In this document: in pieces, positions 36,299 through 48,264 of the stretch
How positions within the stretch are numbered: position 1 is the first letter of the stretch
Layout: every line of letters starts with the position of its first letter
NCBI GenBank assembly: GCA_000697475.1
Contig: JNEU01001137.1
Coordinates: 124,001-188,000, forward strand
DNA length: 64,000 bases
Source: Lichtheimia corymbifera B2541
Lineage: Eukaryota; Mucoromycota; Mucoromycetes; Mucorales; Lichtheimiaceae
Direction: 5' to 3'
The notes under the pieces: model-generated
Told to the model about the DNA's origin: nothing
The model's database searches: none
Seen by the model: only the letters and a program-made list of their open reading frames with translations
Program-made: the position numbers and the translations under genes

Positions 36299-39204
36299 CT
36301 ATTGAAGGATAGATTGGGCAGTATCAAAGATATCATCCAAGGTAACATGGGACCATTGCTCTCTGAACTCGACATGCTCCATTTCTTCTTCCATTGCATG
36401 CTGCATATTACCAGGAATACGATAAAGCACATAAGCAAGTTGATCAATGCCGAATTGAAAAAGTGATGATAGCATAAGCAGCTGGACAAGCACAACAACC
36501 AATCTTGCGTGTGGTCGTGAAAAGAGACTCTGAGAGATCCAATGGTTCTTGACTTCATCTGACCAGCCTTCCGTATGCTCTGGACTTGTAAGGAAATCCT
36601 GGATCAAGAGACCATCAATAGCTGAAAAGTCGTCAGGATGAATATCCCATGTACAATTGCGCAAGCTTGTAGTAATATACTGGGCGCCGCTTGCCTGGAC
36701 AATGGCATTGATCCATACACGTGCAGTTGTCACCGCATGAACAAGGTCGTTCATCAAAGCTGCTTCTTGCGAGGATGCCGATGGGAGATCACAGCATGGG
36801 ACATTCTTCAAATGACGCTCATAAAAGTACATGCGCTGCTCCTGATCATAGGTACAATAATGACGAAGGAGGTAGAGTAATGTGCTCGAATTGAGTAGCC
36901 CACAAAAGAATTCAGGTGACAGGTCGACGCCACGAGCAAGAGTGAAGAAGCCGCATTGATCCGTTACACCAAGTTGATCTCGATCCACAAAGAAACGCTG
37001 GCGTGGTGTATACTTTGACTGATACCCGTTCAAGGCTGGATGCACAATCTTCACAGCTTCATCTACACCGGATCTGAAGAAAGGACTGAAAATGGCTTTG
37101 CGCTTGTTGCCCGGCTGCATTTCGGCTCGTGCTTCTTGTAAATACTCGTACAACCGCTCTTCCTCAGGATCTGTTGAGACTTCCAGTTCAGCTATGCCAT
37201 CCTTGTCCACAAGAATCAACGAGTACTTTTTGGCATCTTCGGCAGTATAAAAGGGCACAAAGGCTTCACTCGGTGGCAGTTCTCTCTTCACAATACGCTC
37301 AGGATCACGCACACGCCAAAAGTCAACTTCACAACCTTTGGATCTTGCACCCTTGCTGGACCAGTAAAAAGCGGGACGGAACCAACGTGCATAGCAACGA
37401 GTACCAAAGTTTTCAAGAGCCCATTTCGTGCGAACAACAAGACCATAACGAGGCATCGGGCTGCATCCAGAGGTAAACTCGAGTGGTGCACCACGAGAAT
37501 TACATAGGCGAGTCATCGACTTTGTAAACTCCTGGAGCTCATCCGTCAGTGGTGACAAGCACAAAAATGTCAATTTTGCCCCGCTTGATTGGTGAATACG
37601 CTGTGGATCATGCGTTGGCGTGAGCTTGAACTTGATATGCTTGGGCTGTGGCTGTTGTGGATCAAAGGCAACGTAGGAATCAAGGATGTCTTGAAGAGGA
37701 AGTCCAATTTCCATGTTGCGCACATAGAGCGAACGAGCATTCAAATCGGGAGGTCGAGTACCACGCATACGAAGGCGAAAGACCATAGAATCCGTATTCA
37801 GACGGGGCCACACCTTGGCACTCTTGAAGTAATAAAGCTGCAGGAATTCACAATTCTCCCAGATCCAAATACTAAATAAATGTATATCATGTTAATCCAA
37901 TGTCATCAAAATCATGCATTGTATCTATATATTTACCGTAAATTATAGTCGTGCTCAGAGGTCATCCAATGGCTTGGGGTAATAAAGCACACTTCACCCT
38001 CTTGAGGATCACACCGTTGTAGACAAAACCAGATGAAGAAGGCGTAAGCTTGCTTGATACAGTCGCCAAGGACAAGTTCATCATATAATGCTGGATCAGG
38101 GACTGCAAAGCATTTGCCCTTTTGCGACACGTAAGGCGGATTGGTGATAACGTAATCAAAGTACCCTGAACGTAAGACTTGCAGCTCTTGCTGTTCCCAA
38201 GCATCAATCCCAGTAGAAGGGTCTAGTTGCAGCGTGTTGTTGCAAAACAAGTGGAGACGATTGACGCGTAAAGAGCCATCGGTGTTGTTGCCAGTCAATT
38301 GGCGTAGACGTCGATAAAGTGGTAAAATATGCAGCATGGCGTTGAGCTTGCTCAATTTCAGCGCCACAGGATCCACCTCAACGCCCCAAACGTTAGCAGG
38401 AATGTCCGTGCACAAGGCTTGTTGCAGTACTCCAGCATTGTCCCACGTGGCACCATCCCTCTGCAGCTGAGTCACCCATCGCCTCAAAAAGTCGCATAGA
38501 AAGGCACCAAGTCCCATGCATGGATCAAGCACACGAGGCATCTGGTTCTTGTTCTTGTGGTCAAGGCACCGTCCCCACATAAAATGCACCACGTTTTGAG
38601 GGGTGAAAAATTGACCTTTGTTTTTTTGGTGTACTGAAGTGGTCTTGTCGGCATAGAAACGTGAAAATAGGGTGTCGATGCAGTCATAGAGCTTATCACG
38701 TTGTACGCCGATTCTTTCCAATTGGTATTGGATATCCATGGCAAGCGATTGTCGAAAAGCAACATCAGGGTGCAAAAGAGGGTCACCATCGGTCAGCTGG
38801 TCTTGTGGACTGAATACAGCCATGTAGGTTGCAAAGGGTCGCTCATCCGGCTTGCTGACATCATGCAGAAAATAACCGGTAACCGCTTCCGTAAATACAG
38901 CAAAGGTCGTCATCAACGTACGAGAATGACGGGTGTCTTCATCCTCTTGTCGCAATGCAGTATTGACTCTAGTAAACACGCCTCCTAAAATTGCCAGGGT
39001 ATCTTGCACCAGATTCCCCCCGCTCACTTTGACATAGGCGCGTTTACGTTCAATGTAGGATGAGCCAAGGGGGTTGGGTGGTACAAGTTGCTTTGATAAT
39101 GATGATAGTGGTTGCTGTATTTGGGGTTGCTTTTGCTGATTGGGCAGTTTGCGTCTTTTCGCTGCTGGTTCATATTGCTGATCTTCGATGATTTCCGAGT
39201 TCAT
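36299..39204 (-). CDS. Putative adenine-N6 DNA methyltransferase, Eco57I/TaqI-like
   Basis: Two exons (39204-37937 and 37871-36299) join to 946 residues. The phase-2 intron of 65 bp splits the protein between catalytic and C-terminal parts, so the gene is nuclear and not a bacterial contaminant. Residues 14-21 (AAKRRKLP) resemble a classical nuclear localisation signal. Catalytic motifs are in gamma-class order: GQFFTP (197-202, motif X), LDPCMGLGAF (226-235, SAM-binding motif I), WGVEVDP (273-279) and NPPY (355-358, motif IV). The C-terminal half resembles a target-recognition domain of type IIG enzymes: FCGLLNSSTLLYLLRHY followed by an LKNVPCCDLP end. No PD-(D/E)XK nuclease motif is seen and no restriction partner lies nearby. 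It is not MT-A70-like (no DPPW). A role in fungal 6mA is possible but unproven; protein or RNA substrates are alternatives. Confidence 0.85.
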
Positions 39205-39487
39205 TGTTGTCAAGGAAAAAGCAGCAAAGGGGATTGTGGATTGAATGCATGAATAGAAGAAACATGGGCTTATTTAAAGGCTTTTGGTATTCATTGTCGA
39301 TGGCTGCTCATTGTTGATGGTATCTCGGCATGGTTCCTTTATTAACCTCTGAAGAAGTTGCTTGTCAAATCGGTGCTTATCGTGGCGCCTGTGAAAAATC
39401 CTGCAAGTAATGAGGACCAGCTCAAGAGAAAAAATATTCGTTAAGCATTAAAGTATCTACTTGCAAAGTATCAGGGCCCAAGGCTCG

Positions 39488-39720
39488 TTGCCATGGTAGA
39501 TCCCAAAAGGAGCTGAATGCATGAAAAGGGTTGCTTGCCATGGTAAATCCCAAAGCAGTTGAATGCCTAAAAAGGGCTGTTTGCCAACGAAGGTACAGAA
39601 TCAGAGAAGCTGCCTGAAAAGGCGTGTTTGTCAACGAAGGGACAAGATAAGGGAATATTCCCAAAAAGGTGGGTTTGCCAACAACGAAGACACAAAATCC
39701 AAAGTGTGTGTATATGCCAC
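39488..39720. repeat. 46-47-bp tandem repeat, about five degenerate copies
   Basis: Copies begin with TTGCCA or TTGTCA at 39488, 39535, 39581, 39628 and 39674, spacings 47, 46, 47 and 46 bp. Each contains an AATCCCAAA-like part and an AAAAGG(G/C)..GTTTG part. The array lies upstream of the methylase gene and has no coding sense. Confidence 0.8.
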
Positions 39721-39765
39721 AACTAACCCACTCTAGATTCCTCACCCACTTGAAGGAATATCCCA

Positions 39766-40026
39766 ATGGCTATGGTAGCTTTTGTTTTACTGGTGTCGGC
39801 ATTCATGGGACCACTCACTTATTCCGAAGCTCAAGTTTGTATACTCTGCAAAGGGATGCATTCAGGGGGTGATGGTGGGTGGATGGCTGATCGTCTTCAC
39901 TCTCACAAAGACCCCACATTTGATTATTCAATTTATGAGTTTGATGGATGCCAGACAAGGAAAAGCCAAAGCATCTCTTTATGGAAGACTTGCCCTGTAC
40001 TCGGATCGCAACCTCCCTATTCTTGA
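39766..40026 (+). CDS. Possible small secreted protein, weakly supported
   Basis: An 86-codon frame from ATG. Residues 1-22 look like a signal peptide (MAMVAFVLLVSAFMGPLTYS, then EA), followed by a short Cys-containing segment (VCILC, DGCQ, KTCPV). I recognise no family. It follows directly on the 46-bp repeat array and has no clear TATA box. It may be a chance frame. Confidence 0.22.
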   Translation: MAMVAFVLLVSAFMGPLTYSEAQVCILCKGMHSGGDGGWMADRLHSHKDPTFDYSIYEFDGCQTRKSQSISLWKTCPVLGSQPPYS

Positions 40027-40432
40027 TATCACCCAACAACACAAATGGCAGTTGCGGCTGTGTCACGTGATTAAAAAGCCTTATTTATGGATAGTGGATG
40101 GCAAAAGAAATGCTGTATAAGCTAAACAAAATATGTCATGAGTGCGTTAAAAACTTGGTGGCAGTAAGCATTGCATAACATCTTTTATTGTTGTGTATGG
40201 CGACCTCCTTAATGACTTGGATGTCGCTGGGGGACGGTTGCTATGCGACAATGTATTCACGAAAAGATATGTCTAAGCTATCCGATACTCCTTTACATGC
40301 TAAAAACGTTATCCACTGATGAAATACAAAGTGAAGGTAGCTTGTGGTGTTTAGATCTCGGAGCTTCCAAAGAGGTGTTGTTGATGGGCAAGGTTGTTGG
40401 AAAAAAAGTCCGATAGCACCTTTCTCTTCCTC

Positions 40433-40463
40433 CACACACACACACACACGCACACACACACAC
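40433..40463. repeat. CA dinucleotide microsatellite in the COA6 5' leader
   Basis: A (CA)n tract with one G interruption ends 1 bp before the COA6 start codon, so it forms the immediate translation leader. Confidence 0.95.
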
Positions 40464-40464
40464 T

Positions 40465-40806
40465 ATGCCCGCCCAAGAAAGCAAACCCCCCACACGACAA
40501 CAACGCCAGCAATGTTGGAAGGTGCGCGATGAGTATTTCGCATGTCTCGATCGACTCAACATTATCGATCCCACTACGGTCGAAAAGGATCCACAAAAGG
40601 CAAAGGAATGTCTCGATTGCAAAAAGAAATACGAGGACACGTGTTTGGCAAGCTGGGTAAGCGTTCACTTTTTCTCTCCTTCCTCCTTCTTGCTTGGTGT
40701 GCTGATATAATTTCCTGCATAGGTTGAATATTTCAACAAACGACGCGTGTTGGATGAACGACAAAAGCAGTATCTCGAGTTTTCAAAGCAGCAATCACCC
40801 AAATAG
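40465..40806 (+). CDS. COA6: Cytochrome c oxidase assembly factor 6
   Basis: Mitochondrial intermembrane-space protein that helps load copper into the CuA site of Cox2. Exons 40465-40656 and 40723-40806 give 91 residues. The CHCH-like fold is seen as Cys17-x9-Cys27 and Cys49-x10-Cys60, exactly the CX9C/CX10C pattern that sets COA6 apart from twin-CX9C proteins. The start CWKVRDEYFACLDRLN and the later WVEYFNKRRVLDERQK fit the family. An extra Cys52 lies in the second helix. Confidence 0.93.
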
Positions 40807-41062
40807 AATGTCATATACATCATCATCCTCATCATCATCATCCCATCATAAACTCAATGATATGTCTATTATCAGCAAACCAACACAATGGAACGTGGAA
40901 TATGAATTGATTGATAATCTGCATGGTGGCTGGATGGGAAGGATTGGGGTGTTTCGGTAGCCCAACTTGTAGTCTTTTTTTTTTTTTTTTTTTCTTTGCC
41001 GCTCATTTCATCTCAGTGCTCATTCATCTTTTTTTCTTACTTTTTATTCATATCATATACAA

Positions 41063-41880
41063 ATGAGTGATAAGGCTATCTTTGCAGCTGGATGCTTTTG
41101 GTAAAAGAAATGGGGATCACATGATGAAAATGGATGGCTAAAAAACAAGGTTCGTTTTCAGGGGAGTTGAGCACATTTACAACAAACACTTTAAGCACCT
41201 TGGTATCAAAACTCGAGTTGGTTATACGGGCGGTCAAGTGGAGAACCCTGAATACCAAGAGGTAACGTCTTTTTACCCGAGGAAGAGGCAATGAGGATCA
41301 CAATTGCTTAGTCATGACAATATGTAACAGGTGAAGAAGGGATCGACTCACCATGCCGAAGCCATCGAGATTGTGTTTGACCCCGAGCAAGTGTCTTATG
41401 AGACATTGGTTGAATTCTTTTACAAGATGCATGGTAGGAGGATAGCAACATGCGTTGTGTTACTATGTGCATTTTTTTGACAGATAAGATTGATAGATCC
41501 CACCACGCTCAACGCCCAGGGCCCTGAAGATATTGGAACGCAATACCGATCTGCCATCTTTTATCTCTCCGAAGAACAAAAACAAATTGCTGAAAAAGTG
41601 ACACAACAAGTACAAGAAGCCCATTACAAGGGTACTCCTATCGTTACTGAAATCACACCTGCAAGTGAGTTCTACGATGCCGAAGAATACCACCAAGTAA
41701 GTCATTGTATTGGATCATGGTATCACGCATTGAAACTTATTCATCAATTCTATCCAGTTTTATTTGGAGAAGAATCCAGAAGGCTATGCAGTAAGTACAA
41801 CGACAGCAACGTGTTCTTTTAAAGAATTTCTGATACGATCCATGCATTTTTAGTGCCCAACTCATTATCTGCGATGGTAA
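41063..41880 (+). CDS. MSRA: Peptide methionine-(S)-sulfoxide reductase
   Basis: Repairs oxidised methionine (S-sulfoxide form) using thioredoxin. Six exons (41063-41100, 41162-41261, 41331-41433, 41497-41696, 41758-41790, 41854-41880) give 166 residues, the usual compact length. The catalytic Cys11 is in GCFWGVE, formed across the first splice junction. [35 protein letters not shown] and the final [14 protein letters not shown] are all present; Cys159 in the last motif is a possible resolving Cys. No mitochondrial presequence is evident, so the product is probably cytosolic. Confidence 0.96.
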
Positions 41881-42210
41881 TTCAAGCAGTTGGCTCCCTT
41901 CATTTTGTCACAGCACACAGACACTCCTCCATATATAGAGTATATCAACATTACACAAATTAATACAACACACTTTCCTTAATCCGTCATTAAAATGCTG
42001 TTTCTCATTATGCATGCTGTATTCTTGCAAATGCCAGTATCTTGAGTTGGGTAGAAGTAACATCATGACTCGTCATTAATCCACCTGAAACTCGACTTGA
42101 TCTCGTGACACAGTGCAGTAAGCATGGAGTGTCGGGACACTGTAACCTGATTCCGCAGTATCACTGATCTCCTTTCTTTTATTGACCCCCCTTTTTTCAT
42201 GCGATAAACG

Positions 42211-42218
42211 TATAAATA
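42211..42218 (+). promoter_or_regulatory. TATA box before the small ORF at 42289
   Basis: TATAAATA lies 78 bp upstream of the ATG at 42289 and just after a T/C-rich tract, in the layout of a fungal core promoter. Confidence 0.5.
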
Positions 42219-42288
42219 GGTGGATTGATCATTATTTCATTTGCGCACCTCAACTACAACACCATAGAAAATATAGCCTGTAGTAGTC

Positions 42289-42546
42289 ATGCAAGAGAAG
42301 CACCTCACATCATCAATCCTCTTTAACAAGCACAGCAGTAATTCATTGGACGACGTGGATATAGTCATTCGACAGTGTCAATCCCCTGAAAACACGTATA
42401 GCAACAACGACTCAAAGCCCATGATGCGGACTAGTACCACTGCAGCTGATTCGCTACGCCGGCACTGGTATTCAGATTTTTGTTCTGAATGTGGTGTCGA
42501 TGTCTTTCGGTTCTGCCACGAACATTGGTGTAAAAACTTCCAATAG
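42289..42546 (+). CDS. Small hypothetical protein, Cys/His-rich C-terminus
   Basis: An 85-codon ATG frame with a TATA box 78 bp upstream. The N-terminal half is Ser/Asn-rich. The C-terminal 21 residues hold Cys and His in FCSECG and FCHEHWCKNF, which could bind a metal. I recognise no family. It is convergent with the reductase/acyltransferase gene. The promoter-like context argues for a real gene; expression evidence would be needed to be sure. Confidence 0.4.
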   Translation: MQEKHLTSSILFNKHSSNSLDDVDIVIRQCQSPENTYSNNDSKPMMRTSTTAADSLRRHWYSDFCSECGVDVFRFCHEHWCKNFQ

Positions 42547-42731
42547 CCATTCCTCGGCATCAATCCAACCAATCTCACGAAAAACACGTGTGTGCCTTTC
42601 ACCTCCTTGATTCATAGCTATCCCTTATTCCCAATGTGTATCGTAAAAAGTCCTACTGATTGAAATTTATATATAACAATAAGTTTATTTCCATTGCTTC
42701 TATTATACAAGAACAGCTATGTGACAATAAT

Positions 42732-45700
42732 TTAATACCGCAAATTGTATGCTTCAGAGATACGCCGAAGAGCTCGGCCATTGCCTGCAGCTCCAGAACC
42801 TGCTCCTCCTCCTCCTTGACTTGATGCCCGATCCAAGTTTGAGGAGCTGCTGGTGCGAAGAGCATATACCAATTGTACCAACCTCTCCTCGTTTTCTGGC
42901 AATTCGATTTGCCGCTTCTTTGCGAATCCAGTGTTTGCTTGGAGAATACCCTTGATTTGCTTTAGGCATTTTTGGAAAACTTGCTTGTTTTGGAACGTCT
43001 CCCTTTGAGACATGGATCCCAATCGGTAAGAATCGATTTGTTGACATAGATCGGCCATATTGGAATTGGCTCGATTCATCTGGATTTGTGCCATCAACGC
43101 TTTCTATAATAGAGATAAGCATGACAGGAACCCCACATGACATCCGTTTTCCTTACCATCATTGCCTCGCCATCTTCAGGGGAAACAGGTGTTTGTGGAG
43201 ATGTCTCATTGTTGTGGCCTGAAAGTACAATCAATGCTTCTGACGTGGGAATACCAAGCTCATGTAAAAGGATTTGTGCATCAGGAGATAATTTCTCCTT
43301 GGCTTGCATCTCGTTTAAGAAACCAAGTCCCATAAATACATCTGCTGCCATGCGACTCGACTCGGTAGAAAGAACTTCTCGGAATATGGTGCGTCGACCC
43401 GTGATCAAATGAGTGGCGATCCATTGCGCTAATAACGGGACAATGCTGCGAGGAAGCATGGGGACGGCTTCCAATGCGGAAAGTGAGCATGACGTTATCC
43501 AATATGAGTCAATGGTAGGATATAACAGGGAAGCAAGGAACATGAGTTGCTCATAGCGCACCGAATTGCTTTCCATGTTGGCAGCAAGATGAAGGCGGGT
43601 GACCTCGTTTTCGTCCGTTGACTTTTTGATCACCTTTCTCCTTTCATAAACCGACAATACTGTATTGAATCGCTATAAGAGAAACAGTCAGTATCTCCTT
43701 CCATTACCGAAACGCATGTCTACTCACCTCATCATAATCCCAAGATAGGACAAATTCACGCTCAAGCATTTGCACAAGGAATCTGAAACGATCCATAAAT
43801 TCATCCTCCATCACAACATCCTCGCCAAAGGAAAGATAGACCACCGAAAAGAAGGCGTCCAAGAGGAAAACATCCATGATCTACATTCACATCAGTAAAC
43901 ACTCGTGTGTAACATGGATGAGTATATAAAAGGCAAGAAATGGTACCTGATTCGCATAGTAAGCAAGAGCCATGACATTGTCAGCATGGTCATTGACGCG
44001 GATATTGGTGTCGTCGGTAACGTGTTTGCCTTCAATAACAATGTTTTTGTTGTCATCCAACAATCGGAAAGCGTAAAGCACTACTGAATCAACATCTTCA
44101 CCCTCTTGCCAATCAATTTGATAGCCTCGAGAAATCACTTCTGCTCGTAGCCATTCAGCCATATCCTTCAGTTTGCCTATAGGTATCATTGCTCGGTTAA
44201 CAATGACTCTGAATCGAACTATAAAAACATACCAAATGACACGCCACCAGTGGCTCGACCATAGAGCACAATGGCAGAAACCAATGATACGGGAGATACA
44301 ATGAGTGCCTTGCGTTGATTCTCTTGGACTTGTTTGATGATCTTTTTCACAATGACCGATTCATCTGATGGATCAATGACCGAACCACTACAGATACAAT
44401 AGATGATGAATGAGCTCCTATTTCTCATACCATGTTTTGCCTTTCAATTACCTGCTTGTTCGTTGTGTGTCTTCCACTGCATCTTGAACGCTCACCAATG
44501 GACCCACACCAACAAGAGCACGTCCAAATTTGCGTCGACCATGGTTACCATTTTCATGCGACTTGTTTCTCTTATCCATAGCTTCACTCGGCCGGACCAC
44601 ACCTTGAACCTGGGCACCAGGACTAGCAGGGGACTGTGCAGGATGCTGATCCAAAAGATCGTCAACTAGGTATGCCAACTCAGGTGGATTTTCATAAGTG
44701 ATATTGATCGGTATCATAAATACATCGCGATGCACTTTGCGTGGAATGTTGCCATTTGAGCTATCCACACTCATGGTTGGACTACCAACCAAAGAACTGG
44801 GGGTATCGGGTGATGCAGGTGGGCTGTTTTCAAGGCTTGAAACACGAGAGACTGCAGGCGAACGAGGCTGGTTCGATTGTAACGTGGATTCAACAATCAT
44901 ATCAATCAAGCCATCATCATAAGCTTCTTGGTATTTGCCAGATCGGCTTCGTGCTCGCTCAAGGCACATGGATAATGCACCATGTTCTCGTAACAGGACT
45001 TGTGTATATGCAGCCATGACAGCAGAATTGAGTGGAGACCGCTCTTGTCGATCACGCTTGATATAATAAGCACCAGACAACCGATAAATATCGGAAAGAG
45101 GGCCAAGCTGTGCAAAAACTAGTAATCAAACCAAACATTAATATCCAATCCCAAAAGATGAATACACAAGATCCTTACTTTCATCACAAGCAAATGCGGG
45201 AACAGGAAGCTGGTATCGAATTGCAATATACCACACCAGCAAAGGATCAATAGCGCTCTTCATTACTGGCACAAATACAACGCGCTTGCCAAGAGTTGCA
45301 GCTCGGATCTATACTATAACATGAGCACCTTATTTTTCGTATGATTGGATCCCATGGACTTACGCGTCTTATGCTGTCTTCTTCAATGCGCACATTTTCA
45401 AACATGTCATCAAAGAGCGACTTTAGGAAATAGCCAGCAAACCAAACAAATTGCAATTGTGTTCTTTCGCTCATCCGTACAAGGATCCTCTATAACGTCA
45501 TCATGAGCTCATGGTGTTGACAACCTGATGATTCAACTTACATTGGCTTCGTTCATCGCCGTTTGCTTATGCACACCTGCATTGTGTGTGATCTAGTTAC
45601 AATACCCGATTAGTCACTATTGAAGGACGTCCATCCATGTATGCATATGTACCTGAGTGATGGCATTGTTGACACGTTTATCGTTGAGAATAACAATCTT

Positions 45701-48264
45701 GACTTTGTCATCATGACTGCCGACTTTCTTTTTCCATTTGCCAAGCACCATTCTAGCATCCTTGTCCAAGCTAAACACGGCAGAATCATGGCTCCAATCA
45801 TCCAAGCTGTCATCCATATCACCCAACCAGCGCTCGTCTTCTTGCAAATCAGGCGTGCTGCTGCTGAGAACATCGCGTACTTGAGCCACCATGCGTGCAA
45901 TACGTCGATTGATTTGATCTGGGGAGAATACCACACTTTGAGCCGGTCGATCAATCAATCTGTCGGTATCATCGCCATGTACATCCAATGATTCCAAGGC
46001 GCAATGCCAACCCGTTAATGGCACTGGCAATCGCAAATCAGGCTCCATACACACATAGTAGTGGATACCATAGCAAGCATTCAGCAAGTAGTTGCGCCAG
46101 AAACCATGATCAGCGTCTTCGGGTACAAGGCTGTGAGGATCGAGTTCAGTGGAATTGAGAGCACGTCGTAGCCTGAGTGCATTATTGTCAATAATGGAAG
46201 CATCCTTGTACAGGGATCGAATGGTCGGTTGGAGTTTGGTAGCTTTATCCACACAATTGCTGAGCCGATGTGAATTACGCTTTCGAGCACGTGCTTCAGC
46301 TGCCGATATGCTGTTGTTGCTGTTGTTACTGTTCATGTAGGAAGAAGCAGCGGATCGAATCGAATTCATCACCGTACGTGCACGATTAAGACCCACCCCT
46401 GTTGCGAAATATTGTTGTGCTGGAGGAAGGGATGTCTGAATCGCTTGTGTCCAATACTGTCGGATGGGTTCATAGGCAGCTCTCCATGTCAAACAACGCA
46501 AGTTGATCATTGATACGTGATAAATATAAGGAAAGACATTGGATTGCTCTACTGAGGGTTCTTGCCGTGTAAATGATTTGGTGGTGGATGTCGATAATCG
46601 CTTGTTGGATACATCACCACCCACTGTGGTTGATCCTGAATCTCGTGTCATTGAGTTATCTGCTGCTGGTGTCGATCCATTGGGTTGTTGTTGTTCTACT
46701 ACGACTGGATCGGATGAAGGAAGTCTGTAATCGGATTTGGGCGTGTTGATTGTCGCAGCACATCCAAGTACCATACGCACCACATAATCAACAGGTACCA
46801 CATCAGCCGCTGAATTACCGCTGCTTGCTTGAATGACACGTGTGCCTCGACCCGTGAGCAAGATAGTGCCATTGACTCCATTTACGCCATCCGCCTAATG
46901 ATATCTTTGCTTAATAACCTTTTGTATGCAAACAAGATGAAACACTTACCCAACCAACAAGAGGCTCAGCGACGCTAGGACCAATGGGGCTTGATCGCAC
47001 GATAGCAATAGGGAATTGATATGCACCGTTTTCCTTGATCCGTCCCACTTCGCGAGTGATCATATGCTCAGCCAATGATTTGGATAAGAGGTAACCATCT
47101 GGGTATTTCCCGCTGCAATAATCAAGAATGGATGGCATATCTAAGAAATGAGTGGTTAATCGGATTCATGGGCACAATGAAATCCTTGTGTTACCTTCGG
47201 GAGTGGAAGCCATGATACGTTGAACAATTGCATCCGCATCGTCACCAGGCACAGCGAAAAGATGGTCTTCAGCAGGATTGGAATGTTGTACTTGTAATGG
47301 TGACATGTGAATAAATGCTGAAAGAGTCATACATTCATTGGCAATATCAAGCATATCCATTGTGCCAAGCACGTTCACCTAAGTCAATGTCAGTGATCCG
47401 ATCGCTATTATTATCCCAATAACTCACTCACTCACCCGTATGCTATTGGCCAAATTCTCACTACCATCCACCACAGCAGCACAATGAAGGATCACATTGG
47501 TTTCCATGACAATGAATTTGCGATCGTCGTCGTTGAGACCTAATGCTGGTTTGGAGAGATCACCCCGGATAGCATGGATCTTGTCCTTGATCATCCGATC
47601 AAACGAGGTAGGGCCCATGGATCGCCGCAATGAAACAAATGCCTACCATATATAAGAATGTGAGACATTGTACGCATCATTTTCCATGATACCATCATCA
47701 TACCTTATCGCTCAAGACATCATCCTCTAAGCGGTTGCCTGTCGACCCATATAACCTTTGGCCTGGTCTTAATAGCAAAAAGACCTTTTTAACGTCGAGA
47801 TTCAATAGCTTCCAGAGAACAGCTTTGCCAACGAAACCGGTGGCACCAGTAAGGAACACGGTCTTTTGTTGATAAAACTCGCGAATGTCATGGGGTGGTT
47901 GTTCAATAGCCAACTGCTCTACTTGCTCTTCTTGGGTCGGTGCACCACCACCGGAAGTCGATCGCCGTTCCGGTTGATCAGTTGTTTCTTGTTGTTCATT
48001 GTTCACCGGTTGTTGCGGGTTTTCAGGTGAATGTGAGTCGTGTTGAGTTGCTGATTCTTGCGTGTCGTTAGGAGTGGGTTCTTGGACATCCGGCTCAGGT
48101 TCATTCTCACACAGCTCATCCCGATCGAGAGCCTCCATGTTTTTCACGACATCGAAGACGGTGGGCGATTCAGGAGGTGAAGGAGCCAAGGGGCTATTCA
48201 GGGCGAGATCTTGACTTTCCGAGTCTGGATTTGTTATCGAGATGGTGGGAACTTCAGAAGACAT
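42732..48264 (-). CDS. Fatty acyl-CoA reductase fused to a GPAT/DHAPAT-like acyltransferase domain
   Basis: One 14-exon gene of 1,594 residues. Exons: 48264-47704, 47642-47436, 47378-47195, 47140-46950, 46894-45653, 45592-45542, 45489-45364, 45308-45179, 45118-44452, 44387-44233, 44176-43947, 43880-43728, 43672-43157, 43103-42732. Residues 1-125 are disordered. The reductase part has the NAD(P)H fold (TGATGFVGKAVLWKLL, about 139-154), an intact YxxxK (YLLSK, near 334) and a FAR C-terminal segment. The second half follows PlsB-like acyltransferases: VPVMKSAIDPLL (motif I), GAYYIKRD (motif II), ERARSRSGK (motif III) and FMIPINITYE (motif IV). Motif I lacks the catalytic His (Met870 in its place) and motif III has ERA for EGT. 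A similar architecture, FARAT, starts peroxisomal ether-lipid synthesis in Dictyostelium. Product fatty alcohol is likely; acyltransfer is doubtful. No C-terminal SKL-type signal is seen. Confidence 0.88.

Noticed and set aside
39330..39410. Short ATG frame of 26 codons with three Cys, followed by a possible GT donor
   Set aside because: No following exon with coding character; the next sequence is the 46-bp repeat array. It may be a remnant, but nothing supports a gene.
45617..48264. Separate reductase gene and separate acyltransferase gene
   Set aside because: Splicing through 45653/45592, 45542/45489 and 45364/45308 keeps the frame open and joins both parts with no stop, start or promoter-like gap between them; the 14 exons sum to a multiple of three.
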